Shown: positions 7,711 to 16,157 of the stretch, piece by piece
Layout of the letters: each line of letters begins with the position of its first letter
Numbering within the stretch: the first letter of the stretch is position 1
Assembly (NCBI GenBank): GCA_949292905.1
Contig: CASFAV010000005.1
Coordinates: forward strand, 1 to 43,869
Direction of reading: 5' to 3'
Length of the DNA stretch: 43,869 bases
From: an uncultured Eubacteriales bacterium
GTDB taxonomy: Bacteria; Bacillota; Clostridia; Christensenellales; DTU072
Notes under the pieces: model-generated
What the model saw: only the letters and a program-made list of their open reading frames with translations
The model's database searches: none
What the model was told of the DNA's origin: nothing
Position numbers and translations under genes: made by a program

Positions 7711-7884
7711 TTACTCTTCCGAAATGGCTTCCACGGGGCAGCCGCCTGCGCATGCGCCGCAGGACAGACATTCGTCGGCGTTGATGGTGTATTTGTCGTC
7801 GTCCGCTTTGATAGCTCCGACGGGGCAGGTATCGGCGCAGCTGCCGCAACCTATGCAAGTATCTTTATCGATTACGTATGCCAT
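7711..7884 (-). CDS. Small 2x[4Fe-4S] ferredoxin (first copy)
   Basis: This 57-residue protein has two CxxCxxCxxxCP cluster motifs (Cys 10, 13, 16, 20 and 39, 42, 45, 49) and the acidic composition of clostridial ferredoxins, one-electron carriers for pyruvate:ferredoxin oxidoreductase, hydrogenases and similar enzymes. I start at ATG 7884, which has AAAGGAG at the correct distance; a longer in-frame extension to 7950 has no such site and would run into the promoter. The two ferredoxins form one transcription unit with their own promoter (7921-7950) and terminator (7470-7498), so they are separate from the ricT operon upstream. Confidence 0.93.
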   Translation of the reverse strand: MAYVIDKDTCIGCGSCADTCPVGAIKADDDKYTINADECLSCGACAGGCPVEAISEE

Positions 7885-7920
7885 AATGGTATTATCTCCT
7901 TTACCGTTTTTGTTGGTGAT

Positions 7921-7950
7921 ATTGTAACACCGCCCGCGCGCGCTTGTCAA
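7921..7950 (-). promoter_or_regulatory. Promoter of the ferredoxin genes
   Basis: TTGACA (7945-7950) and TACAAT (7921-7926) are separated by 18 bases of CG-alternating sequence on the minus strand. The leader is about 30 bases. Confidence 0.75.
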
Positions 7951-7970
7951 TACGCAAACGGTATTTTCGC

Positions 7971-8840
7971 CTATTCTTCCTCCCCTTCGTCCTCGCTTTC
8001 TTCGACCTCTTCGCGGGGCGCGGGATGCTTCGCGAGCGCGCGTATCTTATCGAGCGGATAGCGTTTGAAAGATATGCCGCCGTCGTCGTCGAGGAACTTT
8101 ACCTTGACTTCCGCGCGTAATGCGTCGTTCTCCGCGACCACTCCTTTCCCGTCGGGAGTTTCCACATGCGAGTTGACCTTGGGCATCCTCTTGTACATGT
8201 CCTGATAATAGTTGTTCTCGTACCTTAAACAGCACATCAGCTTGCCGCAACAGCCGCTTATCTTGGAAGGATTGAGAGAAAGCCCTTGATATTTAGCCAT
8301 TTTGATGCTGACCTTCTCGTAATCCTGCAGGAAGGTGGTACAGCAACAGGGTCTGCCGCACGGCGCGAGCGCGCCGCGAAGCTTGATGTCGTCGCGCTCG
8401 TATATCTGACGAAGCTCTATCCTGTTATGGAAAAGCCCCGCGAGATCCCTCACGAGCTCGCGGAAATCTATGCGCGACTCCGCGGTGAAATATATTATCA
8501 CTTTCGCTCTGTCGAAGGTGTATTCCGCGTCCACTATCTTCATCGGCAGTCCGTGCTCCGCCACCTTGCGCTTGGCGTCGCGGATGAGCCTGTCGCGTTC
8601 TCCGAGATTGCGCTCGTTCTGCTCGTCGTCTTTCGGGGTGGCTTTGCGCAGGACGGGTTTGAGCGGAGCCACTATCTCGCTCTCGTCCACTTCCTTGTTG
8701 CCGAAAACGGCTCTCGCGTATTCCACGCCGCGCTGGCTCTCCAGTATCACGCCGTCGCCTTCGGCGAATTCTTCGCCCGCGGGATCGAAATAATATATTT
8801 TCTGCGCCGTTCTGAATTTAACGCCTATCACTATCGCCAT
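7971..8840 (-). CDS. ricT: PSP1-domain protein RicT (YaaT)
   Basis: This 289-residue protein matches the PSP1/YaaT family. In Bacillus subtilis RicT forms, with RicA and RicF, a Fe-S-containing complex that promotes RNase Y-dependent mRNA processing and affects sporulation, competence and biofilm regulators. The hallmark cysteine-rich stretches are present: CGRPCCC near residue 162 and GCCGKLMCC near 198-206. A C-terminal acidic tail follows (about 275-289). It overlaps the 3' end of holB by 10 bases, the same neighbour as in B. subtilis. ATG 8840 is within the holB frame, so it depends on coupled translation. RicA and RicF are not in this window. Confidence 0.93.
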   Translation of the reverse strand: MAIVIGVKFRTAQKIYYFDPAGEEFAEGDGVILESQRGVEYARAVFGNKEVDESEIVAPLKPVLRKATPKDDEQNERNLGERDRLIRDAKRKVAEHGLPMKIVDAEYTFDRAKVIIYFTAESRIDFRELVRDLAGLFHNRIELRQIYERDDIKLRGALAPCGRPCCCTTFLQDYEKVSIKMAKYQGLSLNPSKISGCCGKLMCCLRYENNYYQDMYKRMPKVNSHVETPDGKGVVAENDALRAEVKVKFLDDDGGISFKRYPLDKIRALAKHPAPREEVEESEDEGEEE

Positions 8841-9799
8841 TTGTATTTAGCCTCCAATATATCGAATAACATGGTTTCCGCGACCGTGACCGCGTTCACG
8901 TTCGAAGCGAGCATCCTGCGCGCCTTGTTGACGGCGAGTATCGCCATGGCGAGCGCGCCCGCGCTCGTGCCCGAAGCGATCTCGTCGAGATCGTAGTCGC
9001 GGTTACGGGTGGTGAGGCGCGCTCCGCTACCGCTTACGCGGATGAGCGCGTCCTTCAATATTATCTCAGTGAAATCGAGCGTGAGCCCGATATTCTCTTT
9101 CGTGAAAAGCTCGCTTCCGAGATACCTCGCGATGTCCTGAGATCTGCGACAGCCCGTGAGCATCGCAAAAGTCTTGTCGTAGATAGCGACGCACCCGTCG
9201 TCCCCGGAAAGCTTAGCCGCCCTCGCGAAACTGCCGCCGGACAGCGCCGCCGCAGTCTCCGCCTGCGTGCGCGGCACCCCCTCGTCGATAAGCTCCGCAT
9301 ATATCTCTTCCGCCGAAAAGAGCGGCAGATAACATTTTTTCGTGCGCGACTTGACGGTAGGCAGTATCGGCACCTCGGAGGACGCGAAGAACATTATCGC
9401 CACATCCCCTTCCGGTTCCTCTATAAGCTTCAGGAGCTTATTCTGCACCGCGGGCGACAGCGTTTCCGCTCTGTCGATGAAGAAAAGCTTACGTCCGTCT
9501 CCCCAACTCTTCATAGAGGCTTCCGAAATAAGCGCGTTGGTATCCTCTACCTTCATTTTGCCGTCGGTATTGTAGACGTGCACGTCGGGATGCGCCCCCG
9601 CCGTAATGCGGGTGCAGACGTCGCATTCGCCGCAACCGCCGCGCTTGCAGAGGAAGGTCATGGCAAGCAGTATCATATACGCTTTACGCGTAACGGTATC
9701 GTCGCCCGTCACGAGGTATGCGTGCGAGGCTTTGCCCTCCGCTACCGCCGAAGCGATCTCGCGGTACGCTTCGCTTTTCCTCAGAAGATCGTTTATCAT
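8831..9799 (-). CDS. holB: DNA polymerase III delta-prime subunit
   Basis: This 322-residue protein is the delta-prime subunit of the clamp-loader complex, which places the sliding clamp on DNA during replication. A four-cysteine zinc module is visible near residues 51-63 (CKRGGCGECDVC). A KLLKLIEEP helix follows near 140, then a degenerate arginine-finger SRT motif. The P-loop position reads VTGDDTVTRK without the GKT core, in keeping with a non-ATP-hydrolysing delta-prime. I start at ATG 9799, which overlaps the TGA of tmk in an ATGA; a longer upstream frame is only the shadow of tmk. It lies in the tmk-holB-ricT order known from Bacillus. Confidence 0.92.
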   Translation of the reverse strand: MINDLLRKSEAYREIASAVAEGKASHAYLVTGDDTVTRKAYMILLAMTFLCKRGGCGECDVCTRITAGAHPDVHVYNTDGKMKVEDTNALISEASMKSWGDGRKLFFIDRAETLSPAVQNKLLKLIEEPEGDVAIMFFASSEVPILPTVKSRTKKCYLPLFSAEEIYAELIDEGVPRTQAETAAALSGGSFARAAKLSGDDGCVAIYDKTFAMLTGCRRSQDIARYLGSELFTKENIGLTLDFTEIILKDALIRVSGSGARLTTRNRDYDLDEIASGTSAGALAMAILAVNKARRMLASNVNAVTVAETMLFDILEAKYKWR

Positions 9800-10419
9800 A
9801 CTATACCGCGCGCTTTGAGCGCTTCCACTATTTTGAGGTGCGTGGCGGTCTTGTCGCGTTCGGGTACTATGAGCGCGAAGCGTTCCGGTTCGCGCGCGGC
9901 TATCTCCTTGTAGCCGCGGTAACACGCGGCGTGGAAAGCCGCGCTCTCGCGCTCCATTCTGTCGTGCATGACCTCTTTCCCCTTCTGCCGTCTCCAGCTG
10001 TTGGCGGGATCCATGTCTATGAATATCGTAAGCTCCGGCATACAGTTGTCGCGGGCGTAGGAATTTATCTCGTAGACGCGCTCTATCCCCAGTCCGCGCG
10101 CCACACCCTGATAAGCGAGGGAGGAATCGATGTATCTGTCGCACACGACGAGTTTACCCGCCTCTATCGAAGGAAGGATAAGGTTGTCGATATGGTCGCG
10201 CCGCGCAGTTGCGAACAGCTCCGCTTCCGCATAAGGGGAAACGACGAGAGCCTCGTCGAGCAGTATCCCGCGTATGCGTTCGGCAAGCGGCGTGCCGCCC
10301 GGCTCGCGGGTGAACACCGTGTCGACGCCCTCTCTGTTAAGATATTCCGCGAGCAGTCTGAGCTGAGTGGACTTACCCACTCCCTCGCAACCCTCGAGGG
10401 TAATGAATCTGCCTTTCAC
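9796..10419 (-). CDS. tmk: Thymidylate kinase
   Basis: This 207-residue enzyme phosphorylates dTMP to dTDP with ATP, the step that commits thymidylate to DNA synthesis. The P-loop is GCEGVGKST (10-18), REPGGT (38-43) is the conserved loop that follows, and DRYIDSS (94-100) binds the nucleotide substrate. The lid region lies near residues 140-155 and contains several basic residues. Its length fits the family (about 200-215). It lies 52 bases after the decarboxylase gene, and its stop overlaps the start of holB, so it is part of the long housekeeping operon. Confidence 0.96.
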   Translation of the reverse strand: MKGRFITLEGCEGVGKSTQLRLLAEYLNREGVDTVFTREPGGTPLAERIRGILLDEALVVSPYAEAELFATARRDHIDNLILPSIEAGKLVVCDRYIDSSLAYQGVARGLGIERVYEINSYARDNCMPELTIFIDMDPANSWRRQKGKEVMHDRMERESAAFHAACYRGYKEIAAREPERFALIVPERDKTATHLKIVEALKARGIV

Positions 10420-10471
10420 TTCTTTCTCCGTCGAATTCGCGGAAGCGCGATACGCGCCTCCCGCCGATTGA

Positions 10472-11755
10472 TTATTTTAACACAAGAACGCCGCCTTTTT
10501 CAAGTCCGACGAGCGATAAATCGTCGCGCGCGCTTAATTCGAGTAAAATATCTCTTTTTTCGGGGGTGATATATTCTCCCGGAACCATCACCGGAGCGCC
10601 GGGAGGATAGGCGCCCACCCCTTCGTACAATATTCTTCCCGTCGCCTCGCGTAAGGATACCCTCTCCGCGCCGACGCCGAACGTGAGTTCGGTGAGTTCC
10701 TTCGGTATTTCCGGTAACGGCGCGCACGCGCCTTTCGCGCTCTCGAAAGGAAAATCCGACAATACCCCGCTCACGCGCTCCAGTTCGGAAGCGTTGAACG
10801 GAGTTACTATGAAGGTGATCTTTTCGCCGTCGCAGCACTCGGCGTATATCCCATGCGCGGCGAGCCGCGCGTATATCGCGTAAGCCTTCTCGGAGTACAC
10901 GACCAACCTCGTAAAATCGTCGACGTCCGCTACCCGTAGCGGCAGTTTCCCGACGCTCTCCCTAAAGCGCGCTATATGCCCGAGCACGCCGTCGTACAGC
11001 TCCTCGCCGTTCGCCCGCATATAAGCCGCCGCCCACTCCACGCTCGCCATGACGGGGTAAGAAGGCGACGTCGTGTGCACGTCGCGGAAGGCGCGAATGA
11101 ATTCTTCCTCCTTCCCCTTCCCTATGTGCGCAACCGCGCCGCCGGTGAGGACCGGAAGCGTTTTATGCACGGAATGGATCGCCGTATCGAAATATAAGGT
11201 AGCCGAATCTGGAAGTTTATGAGAAAACGCAAAGTGCGCTCCGTGGGAAGCGTCCACGATGACGTCCGCTTTCGCGCGCGCGGCGATAGTCTTTATTTCC
11301 ATAAGCGGCAAGGTATTGCCGTAGTAATCGGGCGAGGTGACGAAAAGAGTCGCGGCTTCGCTTATGCGGAGCGCGTCCGCGAGGTCGTCGCCCGAATAAC
11401 GGTAGGCTTTCGCCCCGGATCTGCGCAACGCCGAATATACCGAGCGGTGAGCGTTGCCGTATACGAGGATATTGCCGTAAGGGGCGCGCGCATAGATAGC
11501 GGCGTGTATGAGGGCGGTGGCGCCCGCCGTGGAATATACGCTTTTCCCGTCGAAGCCGTAGGCGCGCGAAACGAGTTCCTCCGACTCCGCTATTACCCCT
11601 TCGGCAAAAAGAAGGTTGTCCGAGTACGGAAGTTCGGTAATATCGTATTTCGCCGCCGCGAGCGCGGGATTGAGAATACCCCCGTTATGCGCGGGGGTAT
11701 GGAAGGAAATATCTTCGGTATGCAGTCCGAGTGCTTCGTTGAGAGGAAGTTTCAC
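10472..11755 (-). CDS. YaaO-like Orn/Lys/Arg decarboxylase family protein
   Basis: This 427-residue PLP-dependent protein belongs to the fold-type I Orn/Lys/Arg decarboxylase group, whose members decarboxylate basic amino acids to polyamine precursors. HTPAHNGG (19-26) is the N-terminal substrate motif (usually HKGG; here Asn replaces Lys). DASHGAHF (168-175) includes the PLP-contacting Asp and His, and SVHKTL carries the Schiff-base lysine near 198. The C-terminal domain is short, as in YaaO rather than in SpeA. It starts at GTG 11755, two bases after the lysS stop. In B. subtilis yaaO also precedes tmk, so this synteny supports orthology. The exact substrate is unknown. Confidence 0.88.
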   Translation of the reverse strand: MKLPLNEALGLHTEDISFHTPAHNGGILNPALAAAKYDITELPYSDNLLFAEGVIAESEELVSRAYGFDGKSVYSTAGATALIHAAIYARAPYGNILVYGNAHRSVYSALRRSGAKAYRYSGDDLADALRISEAATLFVTSPDYYGNTLPLMEIKTIAARAKADVIVDASHGAHFAFSHKLPDSATLYFDTAIHSVHKTLPVLTGGAVAHIGKGKEEEFIRAFRDVHTTSPSYPVMASVEWAAAYMRANGEELYDGVLGHIARFRESVGKLPLRVADVDDFTRLVVYSEKAYAIYARLAAHGIYAECCDGEKITFIVTPFNASELERVSGVLSDFPFESAKGACAPLPEIPKELTELTFGVGAERVSLREATGRILYEGVGAYPPGAPVMVPGEYITPEKRDILLELSARDDLSLVGLEKGGVLVLK

Positions 11756-11756
11756 G

Positions 11757-13262
11757 TTAAGCCTTGACGGGTTTCATCGTGGGGAAGAGAAGCACGTCCC
11801 TGATGCTCGCGGAATCGGTGAACAGCATTATCATCCTGTCGATACCGATGCCCAGTCCGCCCGTGGGAGGAAGTCCGTATTCGAGGGCGTTGACGTAATC
11901 TTCGTCCATCATCTGCGCTTCGTCGTCGCCCTTCTCTCTCTTCCTGACCTGGTCCTCGAATCTCGCGCGCTGGTCTATCGGATCGTTGAGCTCGCTGAAG
12001 GCGTTGCCCATTTCGCGCGCGGTGATGAAGAACTCGAAGCGTTCGGTAAGTCTCGGATCGCTCTTCTTGCGCTTCGCGAGCGGGCTCACCTCGACGGGAT
12101 AGTCGATAACGAAAGTGGGCTGCACGAGACTCTGCTCCACGGCTTCGTCGAATACTTTATAAAGCGCGTTGCCCCAGGAATCGTTCTCCGCTATCTCGAT
12201 ACCGAGCTTTTTCGCCGCGGCGCGCGCTTCGGCGGCGTCGTAGCCTTCGCCGAAATCGATACCCGTCACTTCTTTCACGATGTCCACCATGCTCACTCTG
12301 CGCCATTCGCCGCCGAGCTCGATCGTTTCGCCCTGATAAGTTAGCGTAGTCGTTCCCAGCACTTCGCGGGCGCAGTACTTGTACAATTCTTCCGTGAGGT
12401 CCATCATATCGTTATAGTCGGCGTAAGCTTCGTATAACTCGATGGTCGTGAATTCGGGATTGTGTTTGGTGTCCATTCCTTCGTTGCGGAAAAGTCTGCC
12501 CATCTCGTATACCTTGAGGAAGCCGCCCACGATGAGCCTCTTAAGATAAAGCTCGGGCGCGATCCTCAAATACATGTCCATATCGAGGGTGTTGTGATGA
12601 GTGATGAACGGTCTGGCGTTGGCGCCGCCCAGTATCGTGTTGAGCACGGGCGTTTCCACTTCGACGAAACCTTTTCCGTTAAGGTAGGTGCGTATCGCCG
12701 TTATTATGCGCGAACGCTTGACGAATACGTCTTTCACCTCGGGATTGACTATAAGGTCGAGATAACGCTTGCGGTAGCGTATTTCCTGATCCTTAAGCCC
12801 GTGATACTTCTCGGGAAGCGGTCTCAACGACTTGGCAAGCAGGATATATCCGCTCACTTTGACGCTTATCTCGCCTTTATGGGTGGTGAATACGGTGCCT
12901 TTGACGCCGATAATATCGCCGATATCCACTTTCTTGAAAGCCTCGTAATCCTCGGCGCCCAATGCGTCTATGCGGAAATAAAGCTGTATGAGCCCCGTTC
13001 CGTCCTGAATGTGCGCAAACGCCGCCTTGCCCATCACGCGCTTGGACATTATCCTGCCGGCAAGGGAGACCTCTTTCTCCTCGTAAGCCGCATAGTTGCC
13101 GAAAATGTCCTCGGCGTGCGCCGTTACGTCGTAACTTACTTCCGCAAAGGGATCTTTGCCTTCGCTTTTAAGATCCGCCAGCTTCTGGTGGCGGACCGCG
13201 ATGATCTCGTTCTCGTCCGATACTTCCTCTGCGGGAAGTACGTTTTTGTTTTCTTCGTTCAT
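11757..13262 (-). CDS. lysS: Lysyl-tRNA synthetase, class II
   Basis: This 501-residue enzyme charges tRNA-Lys. An N-terminal OB-fold anticodon-binding domain (about 55-165) is followed by the class II catalytic core. Motif 2 is visible in the [13 protein letters not shown] segment and motif 3 in [11 protein letters not shown] near residue 475. The ERFEFF...[10 protein letters not shown] region that binds lysine is intact. Its length is normal. It lies 76 bases downstream of greA, the same association found in many bacteria. The start ATG 13262 has only a weak ribosome site. No regulatory T-box is seen between greA and lysS. Confidence 0.97.
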   Translation of the reverse strand: MNEENKNVLPAEEVSDENEIIAVRHQKLADLKSEGKDPFAEVSYDVTAHAEDIFGNYAAYEEKEVSLAGRIMSKRVMGKAAFAHIQDGTGLIQLYFRIDALGAEDYEAFKKVDIGDIIGVKGTVFTTHKGEISVKVSGYILLAKSLRPLPEKYHGLKDQEIRYRKRYLDLIVNPEVKDVFVKRSRIITAIRTYLNGKGFVEVETPVLNTILGGANARPFITHHNTLDMDMYLRIAPELYLKRLIVGGFLKVYEMGRLFRNEGMDTKHNPEFTTIELYEAYADYNDMMDLTEELYKYCAREVLGTTTLTYQGETIELGGEWRRVSMVDIVKEVTGIDFGEGYDAAEARAAAKKLGIEIAENDSWGNALYKVFDEAVEQSLVQPTFVIDYPVEVSPLAKRKKSDPRLTERFEFFITAREMGNAFSELNDPIDQRARFEDQVRKREKGDDEAQMMDEDYVNALEYGLPPTGGLGIGIDRMIMLFTDSASIRDVLLFPTMKPVKA

Positions 13263-13338
13263 TTATTTATCCGTAAATAGTGCGGCACAGCCGCAAGAGT
13301 AGTCGTTCGGGTATACGTGAGTTGAGCCGATTTCCGCC

Positions 13339-13824
13339 TCAGTCCTTGTATATGTCGAGTATCTTGAGCGATACGGTCCTCCCGTTGGGGGACTTGAAAG
13401 AGGCGCTCTCCCCTTTCGCCTTGCCCATGAGCGCGTTGCCGAGCGGGCTCTCGTCGCTGATCTTGTTCTCGGAGGTATTGACCTCAAGGCTGTTGACTAT
13501 GGTATATTCCTCGGCGAGGTCTTCGGGATCTCCGTCGAACAATACCTTTACCCTGAGTCCTATGCCGACCGTCTTGGTGCTCAGCGAGCTGGGGTCGATG
13601 GGATAGGCGCACGAAAGTATTTCCTCGAGTCGGGCTATCTCGATCTCCAGCTTCTGCTGTGCGTCCTTCGCGGCGGTGTACTCCGCGTTCTCGGAAAGAT
13701 CGCCGAATTCCTTGGCGGTTTTCAAAGCCTGCGCGACTTCCATTTTACCCGTCGTCTTGCACTCCTGGAGCCTCGCCGTCAATTCGTCGAATTTCTTTTG
13801 GGTAAGCGGTATTTTTTTATCCAT
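13339..13824 (-). CDS. greA: Transcription elongation factor GreA
   Basis: This 161-residue factor rescues backtracked RNA polymerase by stimulating transcript cleavage. The N-terminal coiled coil (about 1-75) carries the conserved tip DLSENAEY (42-49), whose acidic residues enter the polymerase secondary channel. The C-terminal FKBP-like domain includes ISDESPLGNALMGK (about 123-136). It has normal length and starts at ATG 13824 with GGAGG eight bases upstream. It heads the operon greA-lysS-yaaO-like-tmk-holB-ricT and has a near-perfect promoter at 13877-13905. Confidence 0.96.
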   Translation of the reverse strand: MDKKIPLTQKKFDELTARLQECKTTGKMEVAQALKTAKEFGDLSENAEYTAAKDAQQKLEIEIARLEEILSCAYPIDPSSLSTKTVGIGLRVKVLFDGDPEDLAEEYTIVNSLEVNTSENKISDESPLGNALMGKAKGESASFKSPNGRTVSLKILDIYKD

Positions 13825-13876
13825 CTCTTATGCCTCCGTACCTTCTCCCGAGGGAAAAGTCGATAATTGTTAGTAC

Positions 13877-13905
13877 ATTATAGGTTATCGAACATTATAT
13901 GTCAA
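13877..13905 (-). promoter_or_regulatory. Promoter of the greA operon
   Basis: Consensus TTGACA (13900-13905) and TATAAT (13877-13882) are separated by 17 bases on the minus strand. The leader is about 45 bases. No terminator is seen between greA and ricT, so this could drive six genes. Confidence 0.87.
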
Positions 13906-13994
13906 TATTTTTGCAAACTTTTTTATTTTATGCGGAATACGCCGTAAAGGCGCGAATTTCCGCTTTCCGCGTGTTCCGCTACGCTTATAACGCG

Positions 13995-15092
13995 CTACGC
14001 CACGTCTTTTTGACCGACGACGAGGAACGCCGCCGTAAGCGCGCCGCCCGTGTACAGCACGGTCATGGCGAGAGCGATAAAGAAGTTCGCGCCGCCGATA
14101 AGAGTACTGTTCAGCCCCGCAAACTGCGCCCAGTTCGCGGCGTCGGAGATAAAGAATCTGCCGAGCCCCGACATGCTCAGAATGGCGCCGAGCACTTCTA
14201 TAAGAATGACCGGGGTGATTATCGCAAAAACTTTATTGCGCGTCAAAGCGCCTATCGCGAACGCCAACGAGGTATAGACGAGCACGGTGACGTAGTTGCA
14301 GGCTAACGCTATCCCTATCTGCGCGGCGTTGTCCGCGACGGTTATCGCGCCGCCGTTGAACATGTACAGCGTCTCCGCGTGCTCGACGGGGAAAACGGCG
14401 TAGGACAAGGCAACCGCGACCAGGAAACAACCGAAATACGCCGCCGAAACGTGAGTAAGCGCGGCGAGCAGTTTAGCCCCGGTAAGCGCGTTGCGCGACA
14501 CGGGGCGCAGAAGCAGCAGTTTGACGGTACCCTGTCTGAATTCGTCGGGGTACGCGGAGCCCGCGGCTATCGCGCCGTAGATTATCACGAGGAATACGAG
14601 CGAGCTCAACGCGAATACGCAGAAAGTATCTGCCGTGACGCCCGCGGAGCTCATGCCTGCGACAGTACCGTTCGTATACACGGCGAGATCTCTATCGTAC
14701 AATTCGTTGTCTCTGATATATTCGAGCAACGCGAGCCTTGCGCGCATATAATAAACGGAATCGTTGTTGCGGTAATAATCGAAGCCCGCCTCTTCCTTCT
14801 CGGCTTCGAGCATTTTCAACATATATTCGCATCGCGCTATTTCCGCGGTCACGGTCGTTTCGTCGTAATTCCACGTTTCCCTGAACGAAGTACCGTCTCC
14901 CGCGCCTTCGCCCGGCAGAATACCGCCCGACACTCCTAATCCGCCCGTATTCGTTTCGAATATCATCTCGTTGACGGAATCGAATACCGCGGCAAGTATG
15001 ATAAGTATCACCAAAGCGATCGCCGCCATGATAACGACGGTCTTCACATTGGTCTGTTTCTTTAATTCGCCTGCATAAAGAGCTTTGAACAT
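13995..15092 (-). CDS. ABC-2 type transporter permease
   Basis: This 365-residue membrane protein has one N-terminal hydrophobic segment (about 20-42), a long extracytoplasmic loop (about 45-150) and five further hydrophobic segments between about 160 and 360, the layout of ABC-2 exporters of the NatB/YhaP type. A conserved EFRQGTVKLLLLRPVSR segment, the coupling-helix region of such permeases, lies near residues 188-204. It starts at ATG 15092, three bases after the ATPase stop, with a GGAGGAAT site. With the ATPase it would export an unknown substrate such as a peptide, ion or drug. Confidence 0.88.
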   Translation of the reverse strand: MFKALYAGELKKQTNVKTVVIMAAIALVILIILAAVFDSVNEMIFETNTGGLGVSGGILPGEGAGDGTSFRETWNYDETTVTAEIARCEYMLKMLEAEKEEAGFDYYRNNDSVYYMRARLALLEYIRDNELYDRDLAVYTNGTVAGMSSAGVTADTFCVFALSSLVFLVIIYGAIAAGSAYPDEFRQGTVKLLLLRPVSRNALTGAKLLAALTHVSAAYFGCFLVAVALSYAVFPVEHAETLYMFNGGAITVADNAAQIGIALACNYVTVLVYTSLAFAIGALTRNKVFAIITPVILIEVLGAILSMSGLGRFFISDAANWAQFAGLNSTLIGGANFFIALAMTVLYTGGALTAAFLVVGQKDVA

Positions 15093-15095
15093 ATC

Positions 15096-16064
15096 CTATT
15101 CCTCCCCGCCGCCGTGCACGGCGTGCATGAACAGGTCTTCGAGCCTTACCTCTTCCTCGGAAACGCCGTAGACGTTGAAACCCGCAAGCACGAGTTCCCT
15201 CGTAAGATCGCTCGCTTTGAGCTCGGAACGCACGCGCACTTCGCCTTCGCACGCTTCCGCTTTCGCGGCGAATTTCTCTTTGACGAACGCCGCCGCTTCC
15301 TCGGGTCTGTCGGTCTTGACGATGATCGACACGTTGCCCTTCGCGTCCACGTTGAGTTCCGCTATCTTCCTGTCCTCTATTATCCTGCCGCGGTTGATGA
15401 TGAGGCACCTGTCGCACATGAGCTGCATCTCCGCGAGCTGATGGCTCGACACGAGCACTCCCACTCCGTATTCCCCGGCGAGCGTCCTCAGAAGATCGCG
15501 TATCTCCTTGATGCCGTCGGGATCGAGCCCGTTGGCAGGCTCGTCCAGAACAAGCAGTTTGGGTATCTCTATGAGGGCTTGCGCTATCCCCAAACGCTGT
15601 TTCATTCCCATCGAATAGGTCCTGATCTTGTGGTTTTCCCTGCCCTTGAGCCCTACGAGAGAGAGTACTCCGTCTATCCTGTCGGCGATATACTTCTTAT
15701 CCTTGGTCTTATCTCCCGCAAACTGCAAAGAGGCGTAATACTTAAGATTCCACAGCGCCGTTCTGTCCGGATACATATCGGGGCTCTCTATGACGCCGCC
15801 GACGCATTTCATCGCGGCGTAACGCTCTTTGACCACGTCGTGTCCGTCGATGTAAACTTCTCCCGACGTGGGTGCGGCAAGTCCCGTTATCATCTTGATG
15901 GTGGTGGATTTGCCCGCGCCGTTGGGTCCTAAAAAGCCTACCACTTCGCCTGAATTCACGGCGAAAGAAATATTGTCCACCGCCCTTAGCGGCGCCGTGC
16001 GTCCGAGTCCGCGGAAGGTCGCGTATTCTTTGGTAAGGTTTACTACCTTCAATACTTCGCTCAT
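15096..16064 (-). CDS. ABC transporter ATP-binding protein (ABC-2 exporter)
   Basis: This 322-residue ATPase powers the adjacent permease. The Walker A motif is GPNGAGKST (46-54), the signature region reads YSMGMKQ (150-156, the variant common in this exporter class), and Walker B is LLVLDEP (170-176). The C-terminal extension after about 225 is the usual accessory domain. ATG 16064 is chosen because AAGGAG lies seven bases upstream; the longer frame to 16118 has no ribosome site. Substrate unknown. Confidence 0.93.
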   Translation of the reverse strand: MSEVLKVVNLTKEYATFRGLGRTAPLRAVDNISFAVNSGEVVGFLGPNGAGKSTTIKMITGLAAPTSGEVYIDGHDVVKERYAAMKCVGGVIESPDMYPDRTALWNLKYYASLQFAGDKTKDKKYIADRIDGVLSLVGLKGRENHKIRTYSMGMKQRLGIAQALIEIPKLLVLDEPANGLDPDGIKEIRDLLRTLAGEYGVGVLVSSHQLAEMQLMCDRCLIINRGRIIEDRKIAELNVDAKGNVSIIVKTDRPEEAAAFVKEKFAAKAEACEGEVRVRSELKASDLTRELVLAGFNVYGVSEEEVRLEDLFMHAVHGGGEE

Positions 16065-16098
16065 TATATGCTCCTTGACCGTATATACGGTTACATCG

Positions 16099-16125
16099 TT
16101 ACGGGGCGGCATTGCCACCCCGTAA
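16099..16125 (-). terminator. Hairpin between the SbcC-like gene and the ABC exporter
   Basis: An 8-bp stem (16099-16106 with 16118-16125) lies 33 bases past the SbcC-like stop. The minus strand lacks a clean T-run, so termination is uncertain. Confidence 0.4.
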
Positions 16126-16157
16126 TTACGAATTTTTCGATCGTTTCGAATGTTATG

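Noticed and set aside
9800..10144. N-terminal extension of holB to 10144
   Set aside because: It is the tmk gene in another frame; ATG 9799 overlaps the tmk stop and matches delta-prime length.
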